From positions 1-64,000 of the forward strand of contig DATKMK010000021.1 of the NCBI GenBank assembly GCA_035541895.1: a stretch of 64,000 bases of DNA. The letters run 5' to 3'. The notes under the pieces were generated by a model. The model was not told where the DNA came from. It saw only the letters and a program-made list of their open reading frames with translations, and ran no database searches. The DNA comes from DATKMK01 sp035541895. GTDB taxonomy: Bacteria > Desulfobacterota > Binatia > HRBIN30 > JACQVA1. The position numbers were made by a program, and so were the translations under genes. How positions within the stretch are numbered: the stretch's first letter is position 1; the number at the start of each line of letters is the position of its first letter. Shown here one piece after another: positions 7,388 through 16,026 of the stretch.

Positions 7388-7933
7388 GTGGTGGAATCCG
7401 AGCCGATTGATATCCTGAAAGAGCTGACGGATCTGAGCGCGCAGGAAGATCTGTTGGCGTTCTTCGAATTCACGCACACGGCCGCCGGCGCGCCGCCGCT
7501 ATCCGGACTCTGCAAGGTGTCCCGGCCGCAACATCCCGGCCGGTCGCACTACCTGTCGCTGACGTTCGTGGTCGATACGCCGAACCGCGATGCGCGCCAG
7601 TGGATCGCGGCGATTCTGAACCGGCTGGCGACCGACGAGCTGCGGCACGCGCTGCCGCAGGTCACCGAAGTCATTCCCATGCCGAGCGTCAGCAGCAGCG
7701 CCGACAACTACGTGCAACAGACCGACTTGCTCCTCGCCGACGGCCTCGATGCGGGGCAGTTCTTCGTGACCGAGCGCCTGGTGCCGGCGATCAGTCGGGT
7801 GGCGCAACTGGTTCCCACCGAGTTGGTGTGGTGGGGTGAAGCTGAGAGCAAAGCCCCTGTCAGCCCAGTGGCGGACGAAAGCGAATCGTCGCTGGCGGCG
7901 AGGCTGCGGAAGTATTGGCGTGGCGCGCGTTAG
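7388..7933 (+). CDS. Hypothetical protein heading the lipid-export cassette
   Basis: A 181-residue soluble-looking protein with no signal peptide or membrane segment and no family I recognise. The body is mixed alpha/beta (SHYLSLTFVVDTPNRDARQW, ELRHALPQVTEVIPMPSVSS), and the C-terminus is basic (AARLRKYWRGAR). It starts at GTG 7388, is divergent from the histidine kinase, and overlaps the next gene by 14 bases, which ties it to the plus-strand cassette that runs to 17460. The start could instead be the next codon, GTG 7391. No function can be assigned from the sequence. Confidence 0.7.
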   Translation: MVESEPIDILKELTDLSAQEDLLAFFEFTHTAAGAPPLSGLCKVSRPQHPGRSHYLSLTFVVDTPNRDARQWIAAILNRLATDELRHALPQVTEVIPMPSVSSSADNYVQQTDLLLADGLDAGQFFVTERLVPAISRVAQLVPTELVWWGEAESKAPVSPVADESESSLAARLRKYWRGAR

Positions 7934-8726
7934 CGAGAACGCGAGGCCCACACCGCGGGTTCGTGAGCGCGCGATCACGCGGGTGGTGCTGGTCGCGGCG
8001 ATCACGCGACTGGTGCTGTTGCCCTCATCGGCGGCCGCCGATGAAGCCCGCGACCTGGTCAAGCGGGCACTCGCTGCATTGCCGCAGGTCCCGTTCGTCG
8101 CGACGATGACGCTCACCAGCGTGGACGGTCCGCCGCGCGAGCTGCAGCTCAGCTACAAAGTGATCAACGGCACGCGGTCGAGCTATCTGGAGGTGCAGTC
8201 GCCCGCCGATCTCAAGGGCGCGCGCTTCCTGTTTCTCGAACCGTCGGCGGGCCAGTCGCAGCAGTTCCTGACCATTCCGGTGTCGCGCAAGATCCTGCAG
8301 GCATCCGACAGTGTGCGCAAGTACTCGTTTCTCGGCTCGACGTTCTCCGTCGCCGATCTGATCCAACCGCAACTGGACGCATTCACCTACACGGTGGCCG
8401 GAGAGGACGACCTCCTCGGCCGCCGCTGTAAGCTCATCGAGGCGGTGCCCAAGCAACCGGCGCGCGAGCTGTACTCGAAGACGATCGTGGCGATCGACAT
8501 CAAGGACGCGTTGATTTTGAAGCGCCTGTTCCTCGACGACATCGGTAAACTCGTGAAGGCGTGGACGGTTACCCGCGTCGAGAAGCGCGACGGGCACTGG
8601 GTGCTGCTCGATCAGCTCATGAAGAACCTGCAAGACCACAAGGAATCGCGCCTCCAAATTAGCGACATCCAGTACCAAGTCGACCTGCCAGATTCGGTCT
8701 TCACGCCTCACTATTTGGCCCGGTAG
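7920..8726 (+). CDS. LolA-like outer-membrane lipoprotein-sorting family protein
   Basis: 268 residues with a predicted Sec signal peptide (hydrophobic RVVLVAAITRLVLLPSSAAA, cleavage before DEARDL). The mature part resembles the LolA-like fold of the outer membrane lipoprotein-sorting family often encoded beside MMPL/RND exporters: LELQ-type strands, SYLEVQSPADLKGARFLFLE, QQFLTIPVSRKI, YSFLGSTFSVADL. Such proteins are thought to bind lipid in the periplasm. GTG 7920 was chosen because it places a basic N-region before the signal; it overlaps the previous gene by 14 bases and the next gene starts 1-2 bases after the stop. The cargo is unknown. Confidence 0.8.
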   Translation: MARVSENARPTPRVRERAITRVVLVAAITRLVLLPSSAAADEARDLVKRALAALPQVPFVATMTLTSVDGPPRELQLSYKVINGTRSSYLEVQSPADLKGARFLFLEPSAGQSQQFLTIPVSRKILQASDSVRKYSFLGSTFSVADLIQPQLDAFTYTVAGEDDLLGRRCKLIEAVPKQPARELYSKTIVAIDIKDALILKRLFLDDIGKLVKAWTVTRVEKRDGHWVLLDQLMKNLQDHKESRLQISDIQYQVDLPDSVFTPHYLAR

Positions 8727-8727
8727 G

Positions 8728-11391
8728 TTGCGGGTGCACGTGCGTCCGAGGAGTCGCCGCACGACGCTGCGGATGGCGGGGTTGTGCGAAACGCTGCTGC
8801 TGCTCTGCCTGTCTCCGCCGCGGACGGACGCCGCCCTCCAGCGAGCCGTCCCGCAGTATGCTGTCGAGGCGACCATCGCGGGGCGGGACATCGCCGGCAC
8901 CGTCGCCGTCCGCTTCGCCAATCGCAGCCGCGCTGTGGTGCGAGACGCGGTCTTCGTTTTGTTTCCCAACCGCTTCTCCAAACCCGACGACGGCATCAAC
9001 GACTTCAATCGCCCGTTCGTGTACCCCGAGCAGGAGTTCGATCCGGGTCGGATGGACGTCGAGGTCGACGCGGCCGATCCCACCGCTCGCGTCGAGCCGG
9101 TGAGCCATCCCGGCGTCGCCCGCGGCGTGCTGGTGCGCGTGCCGATTCCGCCGCTAGCTCCGGGGACGGAAACGCAGGTGCGGTTGCGCTTTCATACGCG
9201 CATCCCGCATCGCTTCGGCAGTTTCGGCGAGTTCGAAGAACAGCTCACACTCAACGGCGGCTGGTATCCCTATCTGGCAGCGCTTGACGAGACGACCGGT
9301 GCTTGGCGACTCGACGGTTCGCCGCCGGTGGCGGATTTCGCCGTGCAGCTCGTGCTGCCGCCCGACCTTGAGGCGGTGCTCAACGGCCAACACTTCGCCT
9401 CCGGTGAGCCGGTGCAGGCTCGGCTGTCATCGGTTCACTACCTGTCGCTGGTTGCGGCGCCGCGGCTGTTGCGCGATGAGACCGTGATCGACGGCACGCG
9501 CGTGGTGTTTCTCCACCGTCCGGCTCGGCGCACCGTACGCCATTCACCGGAGCCCAGTTTTTCAGAGATCCTGCTCGACGCGCTGCGCGCCATCGTGGCG
9601 CATCGTCCGTCGATCGTGCCGAAGCCGCCCGCGGAGTTGACGATCGTCGAGGCGCCGATGCGCCTGAATCTCACGGCGCTCGGCGAGGGCATGGTGGTCG
9701 TGTCGGATCGCGCCTTCAAAGTGAATTGGTTGCTGCGACCGTTCCACGAACTGCAAGTGGCGCACGCGGTCTATGGCGAACTGCTGCGTCCGCGATTGGC
9801 CGCGCGCGAGGACGATGACTACGTCTGGGTCAGCGAAGGCACGGCGCGGGTGCTCGCCGATCGCTACCTCAAAGGCAGTTATCCTGATACCCGCAGCGTG
9901 CAAGACTGGATCGAGCTGTTCAACATCTTCGCGATCGTCGATCGCTTCGAGACCGTTCCGAAGATTCCGTTCGTCGACGCGTTCTTCGAGCGTGCCCGCG
10001 TGGCCGACCCGCTCCACACCGAGATCATGACCTTCAACCGCGCGCTGCCGCCGGGGCACGTTATCCTCGCCAAGCTGCGCGAAGTCCTCGGCGCGAGCGA
10101 GTTCGACGCGCTCATCGACCGTTGCGTGGCGGACGGCGTCGCATTTCGTTCGTGTGCGGCTGCGGGTCCGGTGCTCGATCAATGGCTCCAGCCCTATCCG
10201 GAACTGAACTATCGCTTCGATGAAGTCGCGTTGAATCAGCCCGCCGCCGAGGGCTACCACCACAGCGTGCGCGTCCGGCGCGATGCGTCGCGGCCGATTG
10301 TCGAACCCGTTACCGTGCGATTGCGAAGCGTCGGCGGACGCACGATCGACCTGCGTTGGGACGGGCAAGCCACCGTCGGGGAGGTTGCAGCCGATTCATC
10401 GGGGCGCATGTGGCAGGCGGTGATAGACCCGGATCGCAGACTGATCGAAGACCGGCGTGATGACAACGCTCGCCCACCCACGCCACAGGTCGTCCTGGAT
10501 ACGGCGGAAGTCGAAATCAGCTCGACCGAGTTCGGCGTCTCCGGTTTGGTCGTTGAGCGCGGCCGCTACGATTATCGCAAGGACCTCGCGTTCGCGGGCT
10601 TCTACACCAACCGCAGCATCGGCTTCACGGCGGGCGGACGCTGGCACTGGGGCACACCCGTCGACGCCACGCTGTTTCGTCACAACCTCTACGCCTTCTA
10701 CGGCCTTCAAAGTTTGGATGCGGGATTCACCGACGCGCGGCGTCCGTCGGTGCGGACGCCCGGACAACTCACCTCGCTGGGCGCGCGCTACGACTACAGC
10801 AACGTGTTCGCGTACGACAGCCCGACCGACGAGCGGTATCTGCGTCTCTATGCCGACTGGTACGATCGAGGCCTGGGCGGCGACTACAACTACGTTGATT
10901 GGGGCTATCGCCTGGTCGGTTCGCACCCCCTCTGGGGTTATCGACTCATCGGCGCCGCCGAGCTGCTCAACGGTTTCAGCGAGCCGCTGGGTTCGAGCGT
11001 GGTGCCGAACCAAGGATTGTACAGCCTCGGCGGCTCGCGCTCGATTCGCGGCATCGGAGCGGAAGACGAACTCGGCCGCAACATCGTGATGGTCCGCACC
11101 GAACTCCGTCACGATGTGTATCCGGAAGTCGACTTCAACTTGCTCGACCTGCTGGTGGTGCGGCGCGGGCAGGTGCGTGTGTTTGCCGACAGCGGGCGCG
11201 TCAGCAACTCCGCCGGAGATGCCTACGATGTCGGCCGTTTCGCCGTCGGCGTCGGCGTGGGTCTCGGGGTGGTCTACGAGTTTCTCGGCTTCTTTCCGTC
11301 GGTGGCCTACCTCGAGATGGCCACCCGGGTCGACGACACCGGCAAAAGCGACGACGTGCAATTCCTCTTCGGGACCCGCCAGGCGTTCTGA
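8728..11391 (+). CDS. Degenerate M1 peptidase-like domain fused to Omp85-type outer-membrane beta-barrel
   Basis: 887 residues with an N-terminal signal (LLLLCLSPPRTDAAL). Residues ~35-500 look like an M1/gluzincin fold with an N-terminal beta domain (AGRDIAGTVAVRFANRSRAV). At the zinc site, family HELAHQWFG corresponds to LQVAHAVYG, so the first His and catalytic Glu are lost; H346 and the downstream Glu370 (WVSEGTA) remain, spaced 24 apart. Residues ~600-887 are beta-strand rich with GGSRSIRGIG (~767-776), resembling the conserved IRG motif of loop 6 in Omp85 barrels, and the chain ends in Phe, the usual BAM recognition residue. It is predicted to be an outer-membrane barrel with a catalytically dead periplasmic or surface domain. 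The start is uncertain (TTG 8728, GTG 8734 or ATG 8773). Confidence 0.75.
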   Translation: MRVHVRPRSRRTTLRMAGLCETLLLLCLSPPRTDAALQRAVPQYAVEATIAGRDIAGTVAVRFANRSRAVVRDAVFVLFPNRFSKPDDGINDFNRPFVYPEQEFDPGRMDVEVDAADPTARVEPVSHPGVARGVLVRVPIPPLAPGTETQVRLRFHTRIPHRFGSFGEFEEQLTLNGGWYPYLAALDETTGAWRLDGSPPVADFAVQLVLPPDLEAVLNGQHFASGEPVQARLSSVHYLSLVAAPRLLRDETVIDGTRVVFLHRPARRTVRHSPEPSFSEILLDALRAIVAHRPSIVPKPPAELTIVEAPMRLNLTALGEGMVVVSDRAFKVNWLLRPFHELQVAHAVYGELLRPRLAAREDDDYVWVSEGTARVLADRYLKGSYPDTRSVQDWIELFNIFAIVDRFETVPKIPFVDAFFERARVADPLHTEIMTFNRALPPGHVILAKLREVLGASEFDALIDRCVADGVAFRSCAAAGPVLDQWLQPYPELNYRFDEVALNQPAAEGYHHSVRVRRDASRPIVEPVTVRLRSVGGRTIDLRWDGQATVGEVAADSSGRMWQAVIDPDRRLIEDRRDDNARPPTPQVVLDTAEVEISSTEFGVSGLVVERGRYDYRKDLAFAGFYTNRSIGFTAGGRWHWGTPVDATLFRHNLYAFYGLQSLDAGFTDARRPSVRTPGQLTSLGARYDYSNVFAYDSPTDERYLRLYADWYDRGLGGDYNYVDWGYRLVGSHPLWGYRLIGAAELLNGFSEPLGSSVVPNQGLYSLGGSRSIRGIGAEDELGRNIVMVRTELRHDVYPEVDFNLLDLLVVRRGQVRVFADSGRVSNSAGDAYDVGRFAVGVGVGLGVVYEFLGFFPSVAYLEMATRVDDTGKSDDVQFLFGTRQAF

Positions 11392-11399
11392 CTAAACCC

Positions 11400-11427
11400 T
11401 TGCTGAACACTGAAGCGTCCGTATAAA
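11400..11427 (+). promoter_or_regulatory. Candidate sigma-70 promoter before the ACP gene
   Basis: TTGCTG (11400-11405) and TATAAA (11422-11427) are separated by 16 bases. They lie in the only real gap inside the cassette, just after the Omp85-fusion stop and ~25 bases before the ACP start, whose Shine-Dalgarno GAAGGAG is at 11438-11444. It suggests the ACP-to-ligase part can be transcribed separately. Confidence 0.5.
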
Positions 11428-11451
11428 AAGGGACGTTGAAGGAGTTCCCGG

Positions 11452-11733
11452 TTGAATCGTGACGAGTTGAAACAGCGCTTGAAGATGTTGCTGGTTGACG
11501 GATTGAAACTGGAAGACGTCCGTCCCGAAGACATCAAGGACAGCGAGTCGATTTTCGTGGAAGGCTTGGGGCTCGACTCGATCGATGCGCTCGAGTTGGT
11601 GGTGTTGGTTGAAGAACAGTTTCACGTCAGCATTCCCGACGAGGAGGTCGGTAAACTGGCGTTCGCGTCGATCGATGCCCTCGCGGATTTTGTTCTGGCC
11701 AATCAGGGGGTAGCCGCTGCTTCGCAAGCCTAG
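11452..11733 (+). CDS. Acyl carrier protein
   Basis: 93 residues, the standard acidic four-helix ACP. The phosphopantetheine attachment site is GLGLDSIDALELVVLVEEQF with Ser43 in the DSIDALEL motif. It carries acyl chains as thioesters. The TTG start at 11452 is supported by GAAGGAG seven bases upstream and by the normal ACP N-terminus that follows. It is followed by LolA-like, FabZ-like, lipoprotein, MMPL and PaaK-like genes, so it is a dedicated ACP of this cassette rather than the fatty-acid-synthesis AcpP. No ketosynthase is adjacent, so where its acyl chain comes from is open; the PaaK-like ligase at the end of the cassette could load it. Confidence 0.93.
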   Translation: MNRDELKQRLKMLLVDGLKLEDVRPEDIKDSESIFVEGLGLDSIDALELVVLVEEQFHVSIPDEEVGKLAFASIDALADFVLANQGVAAASQA

Positions 11734-11740
11734 CGTCCGC

Positions 11741-12334
11741 GTGGCGACAGCCGCGGCGCTGTGGCTGCTGCTCGCCGCGGCTCATGCGCCGGCGGCACCG
11801 TGTGCGTCGACCGACGCGTGTCTGCGCATGCTCGAAGCGGCGCAGCGCGACCTGCACAGCTTCACCGCCGACTTCGAACAAGTGAAGCACGTCAGTCTGC
11901 TCGACGAGCCGCTGACGTCGAGCGGGCGATTTTCGTTCACCCGTCCCGACCGCATCACGCTGCGGATCGATCAACCGCAGCCCGCGACCGTGATCATCAA
12001 CGGCAAGGACGTGCAGATTCCCAACCTCCCTGAGCAGGAACGTCAGGCGATGGCGATGGTGCCGGTCGCCGATATGTTCACGCGTTTGGGCGCGATCCTC
12101 AGCGGCTCCGCGCGGGCGTTGCAGGACGGCTTCGATGTGACTGCCGCGGCCGATCCGGAGGGCCACGACACGATTCGGATGCACCTGGTACCGCGCCTGG
12201 ATGCCTGGAAGCGCATGTTTCGCGGCATCGACGTCGTCTTCGCGGGCAGCGATCTGGTGCCGCAAGCGATCCGCATCGAAGACGGGTTCGGCGATCGTCT
12301 CGAGATCACGCTGCGCAACGTGCAGCGCAACTGA
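11741..12334 (+). CDS. lolA: LolA-family periplasmic carrier
   Basis: 197 residues. A signal peptide (AAALWLLLAAAHAPAAP) precedes a LolA-like body: LHSFTADFEQVKHVSLLDEP, SSGRFSFTRPDRITLRID, and a C-terminal GDRLEITLRNVQ strand. LolA proteins shuttle lipoproteins or other lipids across the periplasm. LolA homologues embedded with ACP, dehydratase and MMPL exporter genes are also typical of aryl-polyene-type clusters, where they are thought to carry a lipid product. The GTG start is 7 bases after the ACP stop. Whether it serves the general Lol pathway or only this cassette cannot be told; the context favours the latter. Confidence 0.85.
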   Translation: MATAAALWLLLAAAHAPAAPCASTDACLRMLEAAQRDLHSFTADFEQVKHVSLLDEPLTSSGRFSFTRPDRITLRIDQPQPATVIINGKDVQIPNLPEQERQAMAMVPVADMFTRLGAILSGSARALQDGFDVTAAADPEGHDTIRMHLVPRLDAWKRMFRGIDVVFAGSDLVPQAIRIEDGFGDRLEITLRNVQRN

Positions 12335-12350
12335 CTCCGGGCGTGTGTCC

Positions 12351-12779
12351 ATGTCTCCGCCGCCGTCTGCTGTGGGCCTGCTGCCGCATGCGTTTCCGTT
12401 CTTGCTGATCGACCGCATTCTGATGATCGAACCGGGGCGGTGGGCGGCGGCGGTCAAGAACGTCACGCGCAACGAGCCGATGGTGAACGACCGCAGCGAG
12501 CTGCCTGCGGTGATCCTGGCTGAGGTCATGGCGCAGACCGCCGGCTTGGCGGCGGCGCCTTCACCCACGAGCCCGACGCCGGCGGTGCTGGCGAAGCTCG
12601 ATCGGTTCCGCTGCCGATCGATTGCCGTTGGCGACCAACTGCTCGCGATCGCGCGAGTCGTCCGACGCCTGGGCGCCGCAGTCAGTGTCCATGCCTGTGT
12701 GTTGGTCGATCAACGCCCGCGAGCCGCGACCGAGCTGGTGTTGCACTTCGCACCAGCATCGGCGGGATCGCCGCGGTGA
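12351..12779 (+). CDS. FabZ-like 3-hydroxyacyl-ACP dehydratase (hotdog fold)
   Basis: 142 residues, single hotdog domain. LLPHAFPFLLIDRI contains the FabZ catalytic His (LPHRxPFLLVD in the family), and VILAEVMAQTAGLAA holds the catalytic acid position (FabZ ALxQ region). It probably dehydrates 3-hydroxyacyl-ACP, or reshapes a chain carried by the nearby ACP. It resembles the divergent dehydratases of aryl polyene clusters more than housekeeping FabZ, because it lacks some of the usual PGVLxxEAMAQ spacing. ATG 12351 starts directly before the conserved block. Its stop overlaps the GTG of the lipoprotein gene (GTGA). Confidence 0.82.
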   Translation: MSPPPSAVGLLPHAFPFLLIDRILMIEPGRWAAAVKNVTRNEPMVNDRSELPAVILAEVMAQTAGLAAAPSPTSPTPAVLAKLDRFRCRSIAVGDQLLAIARVVRRLGAAVSVHACVLVDQRPRAATELVLHFAPASAGSPR

Positions 12780-13546
12780 GGCGCATGTCGTCGGTTCGCA
12801 CAGATCCTGCGAGCAGTGTGCGCCGAATCACGGCAACATTGTTGTTCGCGTTCGTCGCGGCCGGTTGTGCGCGCCAACCACGGCCCCTGGCCCCAGCGGC
12901 GCCCGCGGAACCCGACGCGGTGTTCGCGGAGCTGCGTGCAGGTGAGGCCGCGATCACCACGTTGCGCGCGCGCTTCACTGCCGAATCGCGTCGCGGCACG
13001 GAACGACACAGCACCAGCGGCGTCTTGCTGGTGAAGAAGCCAGACCGATTCCGCTTGCGGATGATGCTGCCGTTCGGCGTGACCGTCTTCGATTACCTGC
13101 GGACACGCGATCACGTTCACGTGTCGCTGCCGCTTCAAGGCCGTGTCATCGATGATCCGCCGGCCGATGACGCGACCGCCTTTTCGCAAGCCGACCTGGG
13201 TGCAGCCTTCCTGCGCGGCGCGGATGCGTTTCCCGGAACGTGTCTCGCCGAGACCGCGGGGCCGTTCAACGTCGCGATCGTTTGCCGCGCGAATCCGGAC
13301 ACGGTCCTTCGCCGTACCGTCGTCGATGCGACGACCGCGTGGATTCATGACGAGACTACTTACGAAGCCGGCGCGCCGCGATTGGTGATTCACTACGACG
13401 ATTACCGTCCAATCGGCGACTCCGTGCTGCCGTTTCACATCGCCATGCAGTATCCCGGTCGCGAGCAGTCGGTCGAGATCAGCATTCAGCGCTACGAAGT
13501 GAATCCTGCGCTCTCCGACGCCTTGTTCGAGCCGATTCCGCAGTAG
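12776..13546 (+). CDS. Outer-membrane lipoprotein, LolB/DUF4292-like
   Basis: 256 residues. The lipobox LFAFVAAGC (Cys ~31) predicts signal peptidase II processing and lipid anchoring. The mature part resembles LolA/LolB-type folds: LRARFTAESRRGTERHSTSG, LLVKKPDRFRLRMMLPFGVT, VFDYLRTRDHVHVSLPLQGR. Similar lipoproteins occur with MMPL exporters and lipid biosynthesis clusters and may accept lipid at the outer membrane. It is coupled to the FabZ-like gene by a 4-base overlap and sits 8 bases before the exporter gene. The exact family is uncertain. Confidence 0.75.
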   Translation: MRRMSSVRTDPASSVRRITATLLFAFVAAGCARQPRPLAPAAPAEPDAVFAELRAGEAAITTLRARFTAESRRGTERHSTSGVLLVKKPDRFRLRMMLPFGVTVFDYLRTRDHVHVSLPLQGRVIDDPPADDATAFSQADLGAAFLRGADAFPGTCLAETAGPFNVAIVCRANPDTVLRRTVVDATTAWIHDETTYEAGAPRLVIHYDDYRPIGDSVLPFHIAMQYPGREQSVEISIQRYEVNPALSDALFEPIPQ

Positions 13547-13554
13547 GACGACCT

Positions 13555-16014
13555 GTGCGCTTGTCGTATGCGGCATGGGTAGCTGGCCTCGAACGTCATC
13601 ACCGACTGATCGCGGTCGCGTCGCTGGTGATCACTCTCGCGTCGGCGCTCTCGTTGACGCGATTGCGGCTCGATATCGACGTCCTCAACATGCTGCCGCA
13701 GGGCACGCCGGCGTTCGACGATTTCAAGGCCTTTGTCGCCGACTTCGGCGAGCTGAACGAACTGGTCATCCTGGTCGACGGCGCCGAGCCGCTGCAATTG
13801 CAGCGATTCGCCGACGAGTTCGCGCCGCGTCTCGCCCGACTCGACGCGGTCGCCGAGGTCCAGGCGCGGCTCGACCTGGAACCGATTCTCGAGGGCATGC
13901 TCGGCCGCTACGTGTACAACTACCTGCGCGAGACAGACTACGATGTGTTGGAGCAGCGCCTCACGCCGGGCGGGCTGGATGCGCAGGCAGCAGCCGATCG
14001 CGCCATCTTGAGTGCCCCGTTCGATCTCAGCGCGGCGCGTCTGGTGCTCCAAGATCCCCTCGGCGTACGCCGTTTCGCCGCGGCCGGGTTCGCAGACGCC
14101 TACGCAGGCCTGGGGTCGTCGTTGAGCGGCGGATACTTCGCCTCGTCCGATCGCGGTGCGCTGTTGTTGCTCGCGCGGCCACGCCGGTCGCCGTTCGACA
14201 TCGCCTTCAGCGAGGGGCTGCTGCGCGACGTGCGCGCGGTGGAGGCTGACGCGCGCAGCGCCGCCGGCGCCGACGTTCGCGTCAGCTACACCGGCAGCTA
14301 CATGTTTGCCCTCGAGGACGCGGCGACGCTCAAGTGGGATGTCGGTCGCTACACGACGTTGGCGCTGTTTGGCATTTTGGCGGTCTTCTATGCTGGCTAT
14401 CGCAGTCTGCGCATTCTCCCGTTCGTGACCTATCCGCTGATCGCCACGACGTTGATGACGTTCGCGTTGTCGCTGGTGGTGTTCGCAGAGCTCAACGCCA
14501 TCTCGCTGAGTTTCGCCGCGATTCTCTACGGTCTGTCGATCGATTCCGGCATCTACTTCTATACGCGCTTGCTTCAGGAGCGGGAGCGGGCCGAGTCGCT
14601 GCGTGAGGCGGTGACGGCCACGCTGAAGGGGCTGGGCCGTGCCAACGTGGCCGCTTCGGCGACAACCGCGGGCGCGTTCGCGGTGATCGGGTTTTCGGTG
14701 CTGGGGGCGGTGCGGCAACTGGGCATTCTGACGGCGCTTGGGATGGTGCTGACTACCCTGCAGTTCTTCACGGTATTCCCGGCGCTCAGTTTCCTGTTGC
14801 CGCGTGCGAGTCGGATGCGTGTAGGTGAAACCGATCGCCTCGCCCGTGTGGCGCAATACGTGTCCCGGCATGCGCGTGTGGCAGCCGTGGTCGCCGCCGT
14901 AAGCGGCCTTGTGCTGGTGACGGTCGCCGTTCGCGTCCCGCTCGACGCGGCGCTGACCCATCTGCGCCCGAGCGGATCGGCGGCGGCGCGCGTGCAGGAT
15001 GAAGTCGCCTTACGCTTCGGCCAGCAACTCGCCGGCGGGGCAGTGCTGGTGCAGCGACCCGATCTGGAAGCCGCGCTGGTTGACGCCGAGGCGGTTGCCG
15101 AGCGGCTGCGCGCCTACCGCGCGGAGGGCGTGCTGCAATCGGTGCAGAGTGTCGACGCGGTATTGCCGTCGGCGCAGGTGCAGCAGCGCCGCTTGGATCG
15201 CTTCAATCGCCTGCCGCGCGAAGCGGCCAGCGTCGCGTTGCGCGACGCGCTCCAACGACACGGATTTTCCGCCGACAAGTTCCACGACTTCTTTGCCGCG
15301 TTTCAACAGCCGCGCGATGCAATCGTCCGCCTTGACGATCCCGTGCTGGCGCCGTTGCGCTTTCTGGTTGGACATCATGTGCGCGCGCACGGGGGTGAGT
15401 CGATTGTGGCAACCTACTTACAGCCTGCGCCAGGTGTCAGCGTCAGCGCGATTACCGCGCGTTTACACCAGGATCTGCCCACCGTCTCGTTCGCTGTCGC
15501 CGCACGGAGCGCGTTGGAAGAAGAGCTCGGCACCGTCATGCGACACGAACTGTCGATGTTTTTCGGGTTTGGGATCGCGGGCAATCTCGCGCTGCTGCTC
15601 TGCACGTTTGGCAGCCTCGGGGTGGCGCTGGCGATTTTGGCGCCGGTACTGTTGGTGATTGCCGCCCTGTTCGCCGGCATGTGGCTGACCGGTACGGCGC
15701 TCGACCCGGTGAATCTCATCGTGACCCCGCTGATCTTCGGCATCGGTGTCGATTACGGCGTGTACATCGTGGCCCGCGCGCGCGAGCAGGCGAGCGTCGC
15801 GGCAGCGATCCGGTCGGCTGGCCGTGCGGTGGTCGTCACGGCGTTCACCACCATCGCCGGATTCGGTTTCCTCGGTCTGTCGCGTTATCCGCCGCTGGCC
15901 TCGATGGGGATGCTCGCCGGTGTCGGACTTTTCCTGAGTCTTGCGTTGTCGATCGTCCTGTTGCCGGCGCTGCTGCGAGTGGTTGCGCCGCCGGTTGCGG
16001 GCAAGGGTTTCTAA
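13555..16014 (+). CDS. MMPL/RND-superfamily exporter
   Basis: 819 residues with the duplicated RND layout: TM1 (HHRLIAVASLVITLASALSL), a large periplasmic loop, a five-helix bundle (~265-420), a second loop after ~TM7 (VAAVVAAVSGLVLVTVAVRV), and a final bundle (~660-815). SLSFAAILYGLSIDSGIYFY and GIGVDYGVYIVARAREQ are paired intramembrane motifs, the second with the Asp-Tyr pair of MMPL proteins. These exporters move lipids or hydrophobic products out of the inner membrane using the proton gradient. Flanked by lipid-carrier and ACP genes, it is the likely inner-membrane step of this cassette. The GTG start is 8 bases after the lipoprotein stop. Confidence 0.9.
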   Translation: MRLSYAAWVAGLERHHRLIAVASLVITLASALSLTRLRLDIDVLNMLPQGTPAFDDFKAFVADFGELNELVILVDGAEPLQLQRFADEFAPRLARLDAVAEVQARLDLEPILEGMLGRYVYNYLRETDYDVLEQRLTPGGLDAQAAADRAILSAPFDLSAARLVLQDPLGVRRFAAAGFADAYAGLGSSLSGGYFASSDRGALLLLARPRRSPFDIAFSEGLLRDVRAVEADARSAAGADVRVSYTGSYMFALEDAATLKWDVGRYTTLALFGILAVFYAGYRSLRILPFVTYPLIATTLMTFALSLVVFAELNAISLSFAAILYGLSIDSGIYFYTRLLQERERAESLREAVTATLKGLGRANVAASATTAGAFAVIGFSVLGAVRQLGILTALGMVLTTLQFFTVFPALSFLLPRASRMRVGETDRLARVAQYVSRHARVAAVVAAVSGLVLVTVAVRVPLDAALTHLRPSGSAAARVQDEVALRFGQQLAGGAVLVQRPDLEAALVDAEAVAERLRAYRAEGVLQSVQSVDAVLPSAQVQQRRLDRFNRLPREAASVALRDALQRHGFSADKFHDFFAAFQQPRDAIVRLDDPVLAPLRFLVGHHVRAHGGESIVATYLQPAPGVSVSAITARLHQDLPTVSFAVAARSALEEELGTVMRHELSMFFGFGIAGNLALLLCTFGSLGVALAILAPVLLVIAALFAGMWLTGTALDPVNLIVTPLIFGIGVDYGVYIVARAREQASVAAAIRSAGRAVVVTAFTTIAGFGFLGLSRYPPLASMGMLAGVGLFLSLALSIVLLPALLRVVAPPVAGKGF

Positions 16015-16026
16015 GCCCCGGCGCGC

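Noticed and set aside
13492..14961. 489-codon minus-strand frame over the MMPL exporter gene.
   Set aside because: Composition is Arg/Gln/Glu/His-rich with no motif, while the plus strand encodes a clear RND-family exporter.
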